64,000 nt of DNA, taken from the NCBI GenBank assembly GCA_963711455.1, contig CAVQEH010000005.1, positions 248,001-312,000 of the forward strand, read 5' to 3'. Made by a program: the position numbers and the translations under genes. The notes below the pieces were generated by a model, which was not told where the DNA came from, did no database searches, and saw only the letters and a list, made by a program, of their open reading frames with translations. Below, one piece after another: positions 44,329 through 53,558 of the stretch (position 1 is its first letter; every line of letters begins with the position of its first letter). The stretch is from DATFVA01 sp963711455 (lineage in GTDB: Bacteria > Bacteroidota > Ignavibacteria > Ignavibacteriales > Ignavibacteriaceae).

Positions 44329-45414
44329 TTAAAAGGGAGTTTCACGTTCTTCTTTTGTTGTTAGTTCACTATTTAAATCTATTAATTTATAGAAATTATG
44401 AGGTACTTTATTTATAAATTTACTTAATTTACCTGAATAAGTTATAAATAAATTTTTTGTTGTTCTTGTTATTGCTACATATAGGGGATTTTGAAAAAAG
44501 ACATCATCTATCTCACAAAAAGGGATAAAAACTGTTTCAAATTGTAATCCTTTAGAACTGTGGTAAGGCATAATTTTAGGATTGGAAGAGGTAAAGTCTA
44601 ACGACATTAAATTTTCATTGAATATATTAAATTTGGCTTCTGGGTTCATCCCTTTACTATTAAAATATTCAAAAACGTATTTTACATCTTTCTTGTAAGG
44701 TAATACAATACCTACATCAGTATATTTATATTTTTTTATAGTGGTTATTATAAAGTCTAATTCAGCTGTTTTAGTTCTGCATTGTTTGACTATTGGTAAA
44801 TCACCACCTTCTTTTTTACATCTTTTTTCTAATTCATCTTCAAATTTCATTATATGTTCAGCAAACCTTGCAATTTTTTTTGGTAATCGATAATTAAAAA
44901 CTAAATCTCTCATTGGTAAACGTAATAAATCTGTAATTCTGGCAATAGACATTGTTTCTTCATCAATCATAGCACCATTCTTCATAACTCTCTTTATATC
45001 ATAAAGCTGCTGGGCAGTGTCCCCAAAAAACATTATTGATTTTTTACTTTTTCTGAGAAAATTTTCTATCTCAGTTTGCGTAAAATCTTGTGCTTCATCA
45101 ATAATAATATAATCTGCTTCCGGGGAATTTAATTTGTTTTCCCATTCCCATTCATAAATTACCTTTGCACTATCAATTCCGATTTCCCTTATTCCATCTT
45201 CAATAAATTGTCTGAGCGCTTTTGTATATACTATAATAAAGAAATCTTTTCTATTTGTTTCTTGTAATTCTTTAGCTCGCCATAAAGCTAAAATAGTTTT
45301 GCCACTTCCAGCACTTCCAGAAATAATATAACTTTTTTCGGGATTTAATTGTTTGACATTATATTGGTAATCATCTAACTCACTTTCTTGTATGAACCAT
45401 TTTTCTTGTGACAT
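44329..45414 (-). CDS. UvrD/Rep-like SF1 helicase (compact)
   Basis: The 361-residue protein has SF1 helicase motifs: YIISGSAGSGKTILALW (Walker A), YIIIDEAQDFTQ (Walker B), FFGDTAQQLYD (motif III), FNYRLPKKIARFA (motif IV), MPYHSSKGLQFETVFIP (motif V) and LYVAITRTTKNLFITYSG (motif VI). It is much shorter than UvrD, lacking the 1B/2B insertions. GajB of Gabija is also a UvrD-like helicase, but here the partner is an ATPase plus DUF4435. The gene starts 2 bases after the DUF4435 stop. Confidence 0.9.
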   Translation of the reverse strand: MSQEKWFIQESELDDYQYNVKQLNPEKSYIISGSAGSGKTILALWRAKELQETNRKDFFIIVYTKALRQFIEDGIREIGIDSAKVIYEWEWENKLNSPEADYIIIDEAQDFTQTEIENFLRKSKKSIMFFGDTAQQLYDIKRVMKNGAMIDEETMSIARITDLLRLPMRDLVFNYRLPKKIARFAEHIMKFEDELEKRCKKEGGDLPIVKQCRTKTAELDFIITTIKKYKYTDVGIVLPYKKDVKYVFEYFNSKGMNPEAKFNIFNENLMSLDFTSSNPKIMPYHSSKGLQFETVFIPFCEIDDVFFQNPLYVAITRTTKNLFITYSGKLSKFINKVPHNFYKLIDLNSELTTKEERETPF

Positions 45415-45416
45415 GA

Positions 45417-46340
45417 CTAATTAAAACTTCCTAAATACGTAATTAATGATTCGGGTGTTTCTGCAAAAACAGTAAGCTGGTTCAATAATGTAGTTCTCTC
45501 AACATGAAATTTTACTTTACCTTTAAAACTATTATCCTGACTAATTTGATCTAAAAATTGATATAAAAGTTCCAATACATACTTACCTCGAAAAGTATAA
45601 ATTTTATTACAGGATTTAAATTCTTCTATTTTAGATTTTAATTTATCCTCTGTTATTTCGAGAGCATTAGGATATAATTCCTTAATTTCATTCATCCCAT
45701 AGTTTTTTTGTATTCCAGTTAATTCAATTTTTATAAATCTAGTAGGAAGCTTATGTTCTAACTTCAGCTGCATCATTATTTCTTCACTTGATTCTTTTTC
45801 TTTTTTGTTTTTTGAATCAATATGGCAAGAATACCAAGCATTAAATACTAAAATTGCATCTAAGTATTGATTTTGTAAATTAGAATAAAGGTCTAACCAT
45901 TTATTATACTCCTTAGAATTTTCTAAGAGATCTAGTTTATTCTTCAATATTTCGGATACAACATCTTTTGTGCAATATAAATTTTCTATTGAATAACATG
46001 GAGTTTCATAAATTGATGGATACATTTCATGTATAGAATCATCAAAATCTCTATCAACAAAATATGCTTTTTTATATTTATTATATTCATCTTTCTTTGA
46101 GATCAAATTATGAGTCCCAATTACCTTCTTTTTATTACCACATTTTATTGGTTGGTTTTTACCACAGAAATATTTATCAATTCTTAAATAATAATAATCC
46201 GCATCTTTATTTTCATAGAAACAAAATAAATCGTTAGGAAAATGTCCAACTTGTAGGGCAAATCTTAAATAAGCTTCTGTGTGTGTATCTTCTCTTTTTT
46301 TTGTTAAATTTTCTACACTTATTTTTTCATTTTCTTCCAT
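45417..46340 (-). CDS. DUF4435 (TOPRIM-like) protein, PARIS AriB-like
   Basis: The 307-residue protein fits DUF4435: EAYLRFALQVG near the start, FCFYENKDADYYYLRI, then KAYFVDRDFDDS with the acidic DRDFD (TOPRIM-like DxD), and CYSIENLYC. DUF4435 proteins adopt an OLD/TOPRIM-like nuclease fold; in the PARIS system the effector AriB is of this type and cuts tRNA. Its start overlaps the ATPase gene stop by 14 bases, as in the AriA-AriB order. Assignment to PARIS rather than a related pair needs structure or phylogeny. Confidence 0.72.
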   Translation of the reverse strand: MEENEKISVENLTKKREDTHTEAYLRFALQVGHFPNDLFCFYENKDADYYYLRIDKYFCGKNQPIKCGNKKKVIGTHNLISKKDEYNKYKKAYFVDRDFDDSIHEMYPSIYETPCYSIENLYCTKDVVSEILKNKLDLLENSKEYNKWLDLYSNLQNQYLDAILVFNAWYSCHIDSKNKKEKESSEEIMMQLKLEHKLPTRFIKIELTGIQKNYGMNEIKELYPNALEITEDKLKSKIEEFKSCNKIYTFRGKYVLELLYQFLDQISQDNSFKGKVKFHVERTTLLNQLTVFAETPESLITYLGSFN

Positions 46341-47727
46341 CTTTTATCCAATATTCATTTAAGCCAATCGCATATTTTTCCATACTGTTGTTAAAAATGA
46401 AAGGTGAATGTGTTGCAATAAGCAAAAAATCACATTTTGCGGAATTCATAATATCAGGTAGAAGCATTTCTTGCCATAAAATAGAAATTGATAATTCGGG
46501 TTCATCAAAAATAATTATATAGTGTTCTTTCAATGACAAGAATAAATTTGCGAATAATGAAATTATTTGACGTTCCCCTAGTGATAGATTATGAATAATA
46601 TTTTTTAATAAAAATTCTTTATGTGCACTCATAATTTCTAAATATAAATCATCTTTACTACGATCATAAATAAGTTTTTTATTAGCTTGTTTAAGGTATT
46701 TATTACATACATCTACAAAATTATGTATAACGTTTACTTTTTCTTCAATATTATTATATATACTAACCAATTGATCTAAAATGATTAATAATTTTGGATC
46801 AATATTTTTATAGTCTTTTTTTTCAATAATCTCCAATATTTTTAATTTATTTTCTTCATCAAATAGGTCACCAGCTTTATATAACATAATTTCAATCTTA
46901 TCTTTGTCAAAATCTTGCAATTCAATTTCTTTATAACTCATAGCAACAATTTGATTAAATACAATATTTTTTAAAAAAATAAATCCTTTTGTTTCAATAG
47001 ATTTTATATCTTCTTTAAAAGAATCAAATTTCAATTGTATATCTTCCATACCAAAGAATGATTCTGAACTGGAATTATTCCATTTACCTTCAATTCTTCT
47101 ATAAGTGGGTAAAAATAAAATTTCTCTATTTTGAATTTCATCCAAGATAATTTTTTTGTTATGATTACTGATATTAAAGTGAGGATTTCGTGATACAGTT
47201 CTAAGCTCATTGATAAAAATTTCCAATTCATTGATAGATAATTTGTTTAAATTAACGTCATAAGAGGATATAATTTCTTTTATATCAAATTTTTCTTGGT
47301 TTAAAATTTGAATCAATTTATCTAATCTAATTTTATCTTTAAATAATTTTTCAAATTTATTCTCTATCAACCTTTTTTGTTTATAAAAAGACAGATCATT
47401 TTTCAGGTCTTTTTTATTAATTATTATTTTCTTCTCAATTTCTTTTTTTGTCCTTTTTACGGAAGCATTTTTTCTTTCTTTTGTTTTCCATATAGTCTCA
47501 GATGGAAATATTAACTCTATTTTATCAAAATCATATTCCAGAATTTCATCAATTTCATCTCTTAATAAATAATTTAAAATGTTTAAAATAGTGGTTTTGC
47601 CCAACCCATTTTCCCCAATCAAAATCTTTGTATTTTCTTCGAAGGGGATTTTGAAATTCAAATATCCAAATAATCCTTCAATTATTATTTCTTTTATAAA
47701 TGATTGATTTTTAATTTGTTTTTCCAT
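46327..47727 (-). CDS. ABC-type AAA ATPase, PARIS AriA-like
   Basis: The 466-residue ATPase has Walker A KILIGENGLGKTTILNIL, an ABC-like signature NLSLGERQIISLFANLFLSL in two parts, and Walker B YIIIFDEPELSISILWQ followed by LLIATHSPFI (switch His). The middle (about 85-280) is a long charged helical insertion. The AAA_15/AAA_21 architecture is that of AriA and of OLD-like ATPases, but the TOPRIM part is on a separate gene (DUF4435). It is the first gene of the operon. The upstream spacer (47728-48012) has no gene. Confidence 0.8.
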   Translation of the reverse strand: MEKQIKNQSFIKEIIIEGLFGYLNFKIPFEENTKILIGENGLGKTTILNILNYLLRDEIDEILEYDFDKIELIFPSETIWKTKERKNASVKRTKKEIEKKIIINKKDLKNDLSFYKQKRLIENKFEKLFKDKIRLDKLIQILNQEKFDIKEIISSYDVNLNKLSINELEIFINELRTVSRNPHFNISNHNKKIILDEIQNREILFLPTYRRIEGKWNNSSSESFFGMEDIQLKFDSFKEDIKSIETKGFIFLKNIVFNQIVAMSYKEIELQDFDKDKIEIMLYKAGDLFDEENKLKILEIIEKKDYKNIDPKLLIILDQLVSIYNNIEEKVNVIHNFVDVCNKYLKQANKKLIYDRSKDDLYLEIMSAHKEFLLKNIIHNLSLGERQIISLFANLFLSLKEHYIIIFDEPELSISILWQEMLLPDIMNSAKCDFLLIATHSPFIFNNSMEKYAIGLNEYWIKDGRK

Positions 47728-48012
47728 CGTAATTTGACTTCTTTACTTTAAAATAAATTTTATAAATCATTACCATTTATTAAATAATTAATTAGACACA
47801 TTAATTTAATACTTTCCAACACTCTTTATTAATTAATTATCATATTTCACTCACACTGCCCCAACAAGTCTCTCTGCTGATTTTTCTTTTTTCTTTAACT
47901 TAACTTACAGAGCATTACGCAAATTCATTAGTTCATTTACTTTTTTATCAATTAAAAAATATTTCCTAAGCTTCAATATATTGTTTCAATAATTACCGGT
48001 AATTATCGAATA

Positions 48013-49044
48013 CTAAAGTTTAGACATTCCATCTGAAATCCATTGATGAATTGTGCCGAAGTTTTTACTCAAATTATTAGCCAGCCCAGTTAATTCTTCT
48101 GTATAATGTTCATGTCCATTCATTTTTTTCAACGCCAGGTGGTGTGCTATGATAACTGCATGCCATATAATTCCGCAGGAGTGAATTGACAGCAGTTCAT
48201 TCTCCAGTATATCCCGCCTCCTGTGGATTCTAATCTGTCTCAGTAAAATAATTATAAATAACAGCGTAAAAAGGATCAGCAATGGAATTGCAGCAAAAAA
48301 GCCTGATTTGTTAATCTTCCAAAAAATTAAAATTCCAATAGGTGTTAAAAGCAAATACTGCATTATTAATAAAATGCTAATCATATTTTCCAGGTACATT
48401 CCTGCGTGATATGATTTTCTTGTGTTCTTTCCGTTTACAACAGTTGCAAGCAATCCCGGCATAAACCATGGGTATCCCTTTACAGGGTTTTTTCCCCTTT
48501 GTGCTTTTTGTTTAAATCCATTGATAAGATCCCGGGCATCAGGTGTTAGATGATACCACCCGGGCCAAATTTTATTTATCCACCTTAAAACAGGAACTCT
48601 TTCCAGCCATATAGAATCCGGTGTTTTATAAATAGTTTTAAAAACGTTGGTCTGCACAACACGCCAGGCTCTCACAGCTTCTTCCCATCTTGTTTCTTTA
48701 AGCTTTGTTAATAATTTTTTTTGAACATCAGAATTTGGCATATCGATCAGATCATTAAGCCTGGCAAGATGGAGTTCATAGCCGTTATGTCTTTGAGCAG
48801 AAGAATATTTAAAAAGTCCTATTCTGCAGATAATCATAAGAAATAAAATGACAGGTATAACGGCCAGAACAATCACATGATTTTCACTTCTGCTCATAAA
48901 TCCCAGTACAATCCCCAATGCTGCAGTACTGAAAGCAAGCGCCTGGAATGAAAAATTTGTGAAGCAGCTTTTCAAATCAGATGCTTCTTTCCTTAACTGG
49001 TCTATAAGCCAGCGTTCATTCGGATCGTTAACCATAATAAACAA
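48013..49044 (-). CDS. Membrane protein, 343 aa, unknown function
   Basis: Four membrane segments in two pairs (about 30-52, 56-76, 225-247 and 252-272). The N-terminal soluble part NDPNERWLIDQLRKEASDLK precedes the first pair, and the last 60 residues are soluble and His-rich (IIWHAVIIAHHLALKKMNGHEHY). The layout resembles SLATT/pore-like defence effectors only loosely. Base composition is less AT rich than the adjacent operon, so it may belong to the host chromosome. The second direct repeat is 99 bases upstream of its start. Confidence 0.65.
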   Translation of the reverse strand: MFIMVNDPNERWLIDQLRKEASDLKSCFTNFSFQALAFSTAALGIVLGFMSRSENHVIVLAVIPVILFLMIICRIGLFKYSSAQRHNGYELHLARLNDLIDMPNSDVQKKLLTKLKETRWEEAVRAWRVVQTNVFKTIYKTPDSIWLERVPVLRWINKIWPGWYHLTPDARDLINGFKQKAQRGKNPVKGYPWFMPGLLATVVNGKNTRKSYHAGMYLENMISILLIMQYLLLTPIGILIFWKINKSGFFAAIPLLILFTLLFIIILLRQIRIHRRRDILENELLSIHSCGIIWHAVIIAHHLALKKMNGHEHYTEELTGLANNLSKNFGTIHQWISDGMSKL

Positions 49045-49142
49045 CCTTTTTATAAATATTTATTTTAGATATCTGTATTCAGATAAATCTATTTCGGGGC
49101 TGATATAAAAAACGCTCTTTATTTTTGATTTATAATTAGATT

Positions 49143-49269
49143 AGTGTCCCTGGTTTTTAGCGTAAGCACTGTAAAAGAAAGTGACAGATGTATTCAGTAA
49201 TTAACCCCGGCAATGCATCTATCCACATAGTACGGTTTAAAAATACGGTTTTATGGTTAATAAAATCAA
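49143..49269 (+). repeat. 127-bp direct repeat, right copy
   Basis: Same orientation and length as 42403-42529, about 80% identical without gaps. The hairpin arms are kept with one change that gives a G-T (G-U) pair: GACAGATG and CATCTATC. The strongest block is ATCTATCCACATAGTAC followed by TTTAAAAATACGGTTTTAT. Confidence 0.75.
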
Positions 49270-49474
49270 ATGTTTTTTATAAAAATTATTCAACCTTACC
49301 ACAATAAATTCAGAAGACAAAATTTGAAATAAATTGCTATAGTAATTCAATTGAAGGATTCAAGTAATTCAGTACTTGTACTGATGCTATTCTAATAATT
49401 ATTTCGTACACTTCTATAGTAATAAAGTATTTCCTGAAATTTTAAACTTTATATAAATTTCAAAGAGGAGGGAA

Positions 49475-50044
49475 ATGATGAAACTACTGAAACTATTATT
49501 AATTATTACGGGGTCTTTAATTTTTTCAGCCTGCAGCAGCAGTTGTGACAACAATAATATAGATGTAGTGGCTTCACTTTATGCATTGACTCTATCCAGC
49601 CCGGATATGGTTCCGCAATTTGTCAATCAATATAAAGATATCATATCTTCAGATGATTTTAATGACTGCATTGACAATTTTTCAAATGCATTAAAGGAAG
49701 AAGCATTAACGGCTCCTTCAAAGGATGAGGTTTACGACCGTTCAATGAACATTGCAGCAGAAGCAGGTTATTCTGAAATGGGTCCAAGAGTAGCCGATGA
49801 TATGATACGTGTATTTGAGGATATGTTAACTCTTTCCCGTTACCTTCAGCAGCTTAAAATTAGTTCTCAGAATATACTAAACGGGAACTTACAGGGATAT
49901 CAAAGTACAGAGATTTATTACCTTAGCTCTGCTATATGGAATATGTCCGGCAATATTCTTTATCCTCAGCAGGTTCAGGCACTGAGGGAAATGATGTTCA
50001 AGTTATGCTACTGGTATGTTTCAACGCTTATGCAGGCTGCTTAA
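49475..50044 (+). CDS. Hypothetical lipoprotein, 189 aa
   Basis: A signal peptide with a lipobox (IFSACSSSC, Cys about residue 20) is clear. The rest is helical without recognised domain (SSPDMVPQFVNQYKDIISSD; later QQLKISSQNILNG). A strong GAGGAGGG site precedes two adjacent ATG codons (49475, 49478); spacing favours the second slightly. It stands alone between the cassette and the repeat-rich region. The 49270-49474 spacer holds its promoter but I see no convincing boxes. Confidence 0.7.
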   Translation: MMKLLKLLLIITGSLIFSACSSSCDNNNIDVVASLYALTLSSPDMVPQFVNQYKDIISSDDFNDCIDNFSNALKEEALTAPSKDEVYDRSMNIAAEAGYSEMGPRVADDMIRVFEDMLTLSRYLQQLKISSQNILNGNLQGYQSTEIYYLSSAIWNMSGNILYPQQVQALREMMFKLCYWYVSTLMQAA

Positions 50045-50075
50045 ATATTTGATAACTCCGGTTTATCAGGGCATA

Positions 50076-50770
50076 GTTGAGAGTAAGATTTCTCCCTGCG
50101 GCCTTCCTGCCCCCCTTTGATGGACAAACCTGAAGGCAGGTCGAAATGACAGGGCTCTACAAGTGTCTAACAGCCAGTTAGATTTCTCAGTCGTCCCTGA
50201 ATATACTTAAACCCGATGAACAGGGACTCCTTCGAAATGACAAGGACCCTCTCATTGTCATTTCGAAGCGAGCCGGTGTCTGCGTTTGTGCGAGTGAGAA
50301 ATCTTTCGCGTATCAACAAACGACAACGAATAAGATTTCTCCTTTCAGTCGAAATGACAACCAGCACCTGTCGTTTCTTCCATAGGTCCGATGACTCCTA
50401 TGTAGAACGGCTATGCCGGAAGCCTGCCAGCGTTTGCATTTATGCGAGCGAGAAATCTTTCACGTACTAACATCTTGCAGCATGTAGGATTTCTCAGTCG
50501 TTCCGGTTCAATCCTGAACTGAAATACCGGAACTTCATCGAAATGACAACAGCCTACTAATGTCATTTCGAGCGAACCGGTGCTTACACTTATGTGAACG
50601 AGAAATCTTTCACCTGTTTCATCCGGCTTTCTTGTTCCTGGTTTCTAGTTACTTGTTTCTGGTTCCTTGCCTTTCCAGCTACAAGTGACCAGTTGCTAGT
50701 TGCAAGTAAGATTTCTCCCTCCGGTCGAAGGCTTCTACTTTCGGCTGACTTGTACCTAAAATGAATCGAG
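50076..50770. repeat. Family-1 palindromic repeat cluster (50.1-50.8 kb)
   Basis: About five units or part units, including right halves ending near 50150 and 50243, a unit at about 50256-50358, one starting near 50367 with nested small palindromes (CATAGGTCCGATGACTCCTATG), one ending near 50547, and another from 50560 to about 50730. Left arms read TGTCATTTCGAAGCGAGC and right arms end CGAAATGACA. Between 50620 and 50710 there is a GTTTCTGGTTCC/AGTTGCTAGTTGC simple-sequence tract. No gene is present. Confidence 0.8.
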
Positions 50771-51360
50771 GAAAAAAGATAATAAAATTTGCCTGTCATA
50801 GTGACACTTGTTTAAGGTGAAAAGAAAAGATCAAATAGTCTTTTTCAGTAAATTTTCAAGGATCATACTTCAGGTATCTGAGTCGTACTCCTCTCGTACT
50901 TCTCTTGTACTTCTCATATACCAGGGATTAGCGGATTGTCGAATTGACGGATTAGAACAACGGGAGTAGATAGAAGTTAGTATGTAGTAGGGAGCGCCGA
51001 ATCTATAGTAATGTTCGGATTGATGATTGATGATTCACGGAGCGAATTGTTACACTAATTGGCATTACTCCTACCTGTCATTCCTTCCGAAGGTCCGAAG
51101 GACTCCTACGGAGAACGGCTTCGCCGGAGCGAGCCGGCTTTTATATTTGTGCGAGCGAGAAATCTTTCACTCATCAACATCCAGTAGCAGGTAAGATTTC
51201 TCAGTCGTCCAGACACAACCCTAATCTGCACCTATGGACTCCTTCGAAATGACTACATCCTCTACACATTGTCATTTCGATGCGAGTCTTCGAGCGAGAA
51301 ATCTTTCTCCCGTTTCATCTCGTATTTACTAGCTGCTGATTGCTGTTATCATTTTTTATA
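50771..51360. repeat. Mixed spacer with family-1 units near 51.1-51.3 kb
   Basis: From 50771 to 51040 no gene is seen; a short tract repeats CTCGTACTTCTC. Family-1 units lie at about 51078-51253 and 51280-51325. The stretch 51045-51175 closely matches 25365-25470, including ATTGTTACACTAATTGGCAT, but has an extra nested palindrome (GGTCCGAAGGACTCC). This suggests a duplicated larger segment followed by insertion of a small hairpin. Confidence 0.75.
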
Positions 51361-51526
51361 TTCTTACAAAATATAGTTACTCTTTTATCTACCGTTAAGA
51401 TTACTTATTTAACGATATCACCTCCAACAAGACCTTCTCCTACAAGGAGAAGGTCTACAGGATAAGGTTATTATTAAATACTGCCAATATCCAAATGATA
51501 CTAAAGATGAATATTATTCAAACACT
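51361..51526. repeat. Family-2 repeat unit, gene-less
   Basis: Contains the palindrome ACCTTCTCCTACAAGGAGAAGGT followed by CTACAGGATAAGGTTATTA; the stem is AAGACCTTCTCC with GGAGAAGGTCT. At the place where DUF559 sits in other units there is a filler of about 50 bases (AAATACTGCCAATATCCAAA). The next palindrome CCCTCTCCTCATATGAGAGGG starts the following unit. Confidence 0.75.
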
Positions 51527-52172
51527 CACCCATAATCCCTCTCCTCATATGAGAGGGATATGTTTGAAATGATAACTTTTTGATTTTAATGTTAGCATTT
51601 TTTTTCTAACAAAATAATATATACTTTTTTATCTGCGGTTAAGCTATAAATTTTAACGACATTATCTCCAACAAGTCCTTCTCTTGTTAGGAGAAGGTCG
51701 ATAGACTCCGATGGAGTCAAACGGACTCTATCGAGACTACAGGATGAGGTTATTATAAATATCTTTTTATTTCTTCTAAAACCTTCTCAATATCATTTAT
51801 AACTTCCTCATTCTTAAACCTTATTACTCTTAAGCCTAATTGGTTCAGAATTTCCGTTCGATTTTCATCCTCCTCCAGCTTGTATTGATGATATCTGCCA
51901 TCTAATTCGACGATTAATTTTTCTTCAGGACAATAATAATCTGCAATAAAAAATGTTTCTGTTCCCGTAATATCGTGAAAGACAGGATACTGCCTTCTGA
52001 ATTTTTTACCTTCAAACCTTTTATTACGTACCTTCTGCCAGAAAATTTCTTCTGCAGGTGTAGCATTTTTTCTCAATTCCCTGCAAAGAATTTTTGCACT
52101 TTCTGATAATTTCCATTTATTATTTAAGCTCATATGAACACACTTTACATTCAGTCCCACCAGTTATTACCT
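51527..52172. repeat. Family-2 unit with DUF559 gene, tandem copy 1 (646 bp)
   Basis: From CACCCATAATCCCTCTCC to the identical start at 52173. It contains CCCTCTCC...GAGAGGG, a GTTAGCATTTTTTTCTAAC hairpin, the CTTCTCTTGTTAGGAGAAGG palindrome, an inner palindrome GATAGACTCCGATGGAGTC with GGACTCTATC, and the endonuclease gene. Offset to the second copy is exactly 646 bases with no gap. Confidence 0.85.
51753..52133 (-). CDS. DUF559 endonuclease-like protein, copy 1
   Basis: A small PD-(D/E)XK-fold protein: LRKNATPAEEIFWQKVRNKR, then FIADYYCPEEKLIVELDGRY with the catalytic Asp and ExD, and LGLRVIRFKNEEV, the features of the Vsr-like DUF559 family. I start at ATG 52133 (126 aa) because family members begin shortly before LRKxxTPAE; an in-frame GTG at 52160 with a GAGG element nine bases earlier (inside the repeat) is an alternative (135 aa). 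The TAA stop directly abuts the repeat palindrome. It differs from copy 2 at three residues. Confidence 0.85.
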   Translation of the reverse strand: MSLNNKWKLSESAKILCRELRKNATPAEEIFWQKVRNKRFEGKKFRRQYPVFHDITGTETFFIADYYCPEEKLIVELDGRYHQYKLEEDENRTEILNQLGLRVIRFKNEEVINDIEKVLEEIKRYL

Positions 52173-52818
52173 CACCCATAATCCCTCTCCTCAAATGAGA
52201 GGGATATGTTTGAAGTGATAACTTTTTGATTTTAATGTTAGCATTTTTTTTCTAACAAAATAATATATACTTTTTTATCTGCGGTTAAGCTATAAATTTT
52301 AACGACATTATCTCCAACAAGACCTTCTCTTGTTAGGAGAAGGTCGATAGACTCCGATGGAGTCAAACGGACTCTATCGAGACTACAGGATGAGGTTATT
52401 ATAAATATCTTTTTATTTCTTCTAAAACCTTCTCAATATCATTTATAACTTCCTCATTCTTAAACCTGATTACTCTTAAGCCTAATTGGTTCAGAATTTC
52501 CGTTCGATTTTCATCCTCCTCCAGCTTGTATTGATGATATCTGCCATCTAATTCAACAATTAATTTTTCTTCAGGACAATAATAATCTGCAATAAAAAAT
52601 GTTTCTGTTCCCGTAATATTGTGAAAGACAGGATACTGCATTCTGAATTTTTTACCTTCAAACCTTTTATTACGTACCTTCTGCCAGAAAATTTCTTCTG
52701 CAGGTGTAGTATTTTTTCTCAATTCCCTGCAAAGAATTTTTGCACTTTCTGATAATTTCCATTTATTATTTAAGCTCATATGAACACACTTTACATTCAG
52801 TCCCACCAGTTATTACCT
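52173..52818. repeat. Family-2 unit with DUF559 gene, tandem copy 2 (646 bp)
   Basis: Second exact-length copy, with only scattered substitutions compared with 51527-52172, implying a recent tandem duplication. The same palindromes and the inner GATAGACTCC hairpin are present. The next unit starts at 52819. Confidence 0.85.
52399..52779 (-). CDS. DUF559 endonuclease-like protein, copy 2
   Basis: Near-identical to copy 1: N-T-T instead of N-A-T before PAEE, FRMQYPVFHN instead of FRRQYPVFHD. Catalytic residues (ADYYCP Asp, VELDG) are kept. ATG 52779 or GTG 52806 as start, as for copy 1. All three changes lie outside the catalytic strands. Translation of both copies seems intact, suggesting the duplication is recent or both are maintained. 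Confidence 0.85.
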   Translation of the reverse strand: MSLNNKWKLSESAKILCRELRKNTTPAEEIFWQKVRNKRFEGKKFRMQYPVFHNITGTETFFIADYYCPEEKLIVELDGRYHQYKLEEDENRTEILNQLGLRVIRFKNEEVINDIEKVLEEIKRYL

Positions 52819-53465
52819 CACCCATAATCCCTCTCCTCATATGAGAGGGATATGTTTGAAGTGATAACTTTTTGATTTTAATGTTGGCATTTTATTCCAA
52901 CAAAATAATATAAACTTTTTTAACTGCGCTTAAGATATATATTTTAACGACACCATCTCCAACAAAACCTTCTCCTACAAGGAGAAGGTCTACAGGATGA
53001 GGTTATTATTAAATACTGCCAATATCCAAATGATACTAAAGATAAATATTATTCAAACACTCACCCATAATCCCTCTCCTCAAATGTGAGGGATATGTTT
53101 GAAGTGATAACTTTTTGATTTTAATGTTGGCATTTTATTCCAACAAAATAATATAAACTTTTTTAACTGCGCTTAAGATATATATTTTAACGACATTATC
53201 TCCAACAAGACCTTCTCTTACCAGGAGGAGGTCGATAGACTCTCCTTAGAGTTCGAAAACTCTAACGGAGTTTTCGACCGATGGAGTTTAGTTAGAACTC
53301 CGTTCCAACGTAACGAGCTTACGGACTCTATCGAGACTACAGGATGAGTTCTAATTAACCTTCCATCCTTCATTCCGTCAAGATGTATCATCAAATGATA
53401 CCATCTCCATCAAGTCCTTCTCTTGTTAGGAGAAGGACTACAGGATGAGGTAATAATATAAGAGG
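52807..53465. repeat. Family-2 gene-less units and decaying copies
   Basis: A unit at 52819-53061 has the same ends as the gene-bearing units but is 403 bases shorter and holds the same filler as 51361-51526. Another starts at 53062 and contains enlarged nested palindromes at 53228-53335 (GATAGACTC...GGACTCTATC with two further hairpins inside, including GAGTTCGAAAACTC). A last partial palindrome (CCTTCTCTTGTTAGGAGAAGG) lies at 53417-53437. No gene is seen. Confidence 0.75.
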
Positions 53466-53558
53466 GATTAAATTTTTAAAAATACAATTCCTTTATATGT
53501 TTTCCTGATTTCAGGATTTTTCTATTTATAAAAAATAATTCGGACAGCAGCGCTATTT

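Larger units (their letters stand above)
42403..49269. mobile_element. Candidate defence cassette bounded by direct repeats
   Basis: Five minus-strand genes (membrane protein, ABC-type ATPase, DUF4435, SF1 helicase, unknown) lie between two directly oriented 127-bp repeats. They are very AT rich with many Asn and Lys codons, unlike the 343-residue membrane protein gene and the flanking core genes. No integrase or transposase is seen, so mobility could come from homologous recombination between the repeats or from an outside enzyme. Confidence 0.4.

Noticed and set aside
44329..47727. Gabija system
   Set aside because: Gabija needs GajA with ATPase and TOPRIM in one protein; here the ATPase and DUF4435 are separate and resemble PARIS more.
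42403..49269. Prophage or integrative element with its own integrase
   Set aside because: No integrase, transposase or structural phage gene is seen between or next to the direct repeats.
50216..50470. Small frames inside family-1 repeats (also 25311-25676 and 28088-28369)
   Set aside because: They recur because the repeat recurs (SFRSEP...RARNLS-like translations) and have no start signal; not genes.
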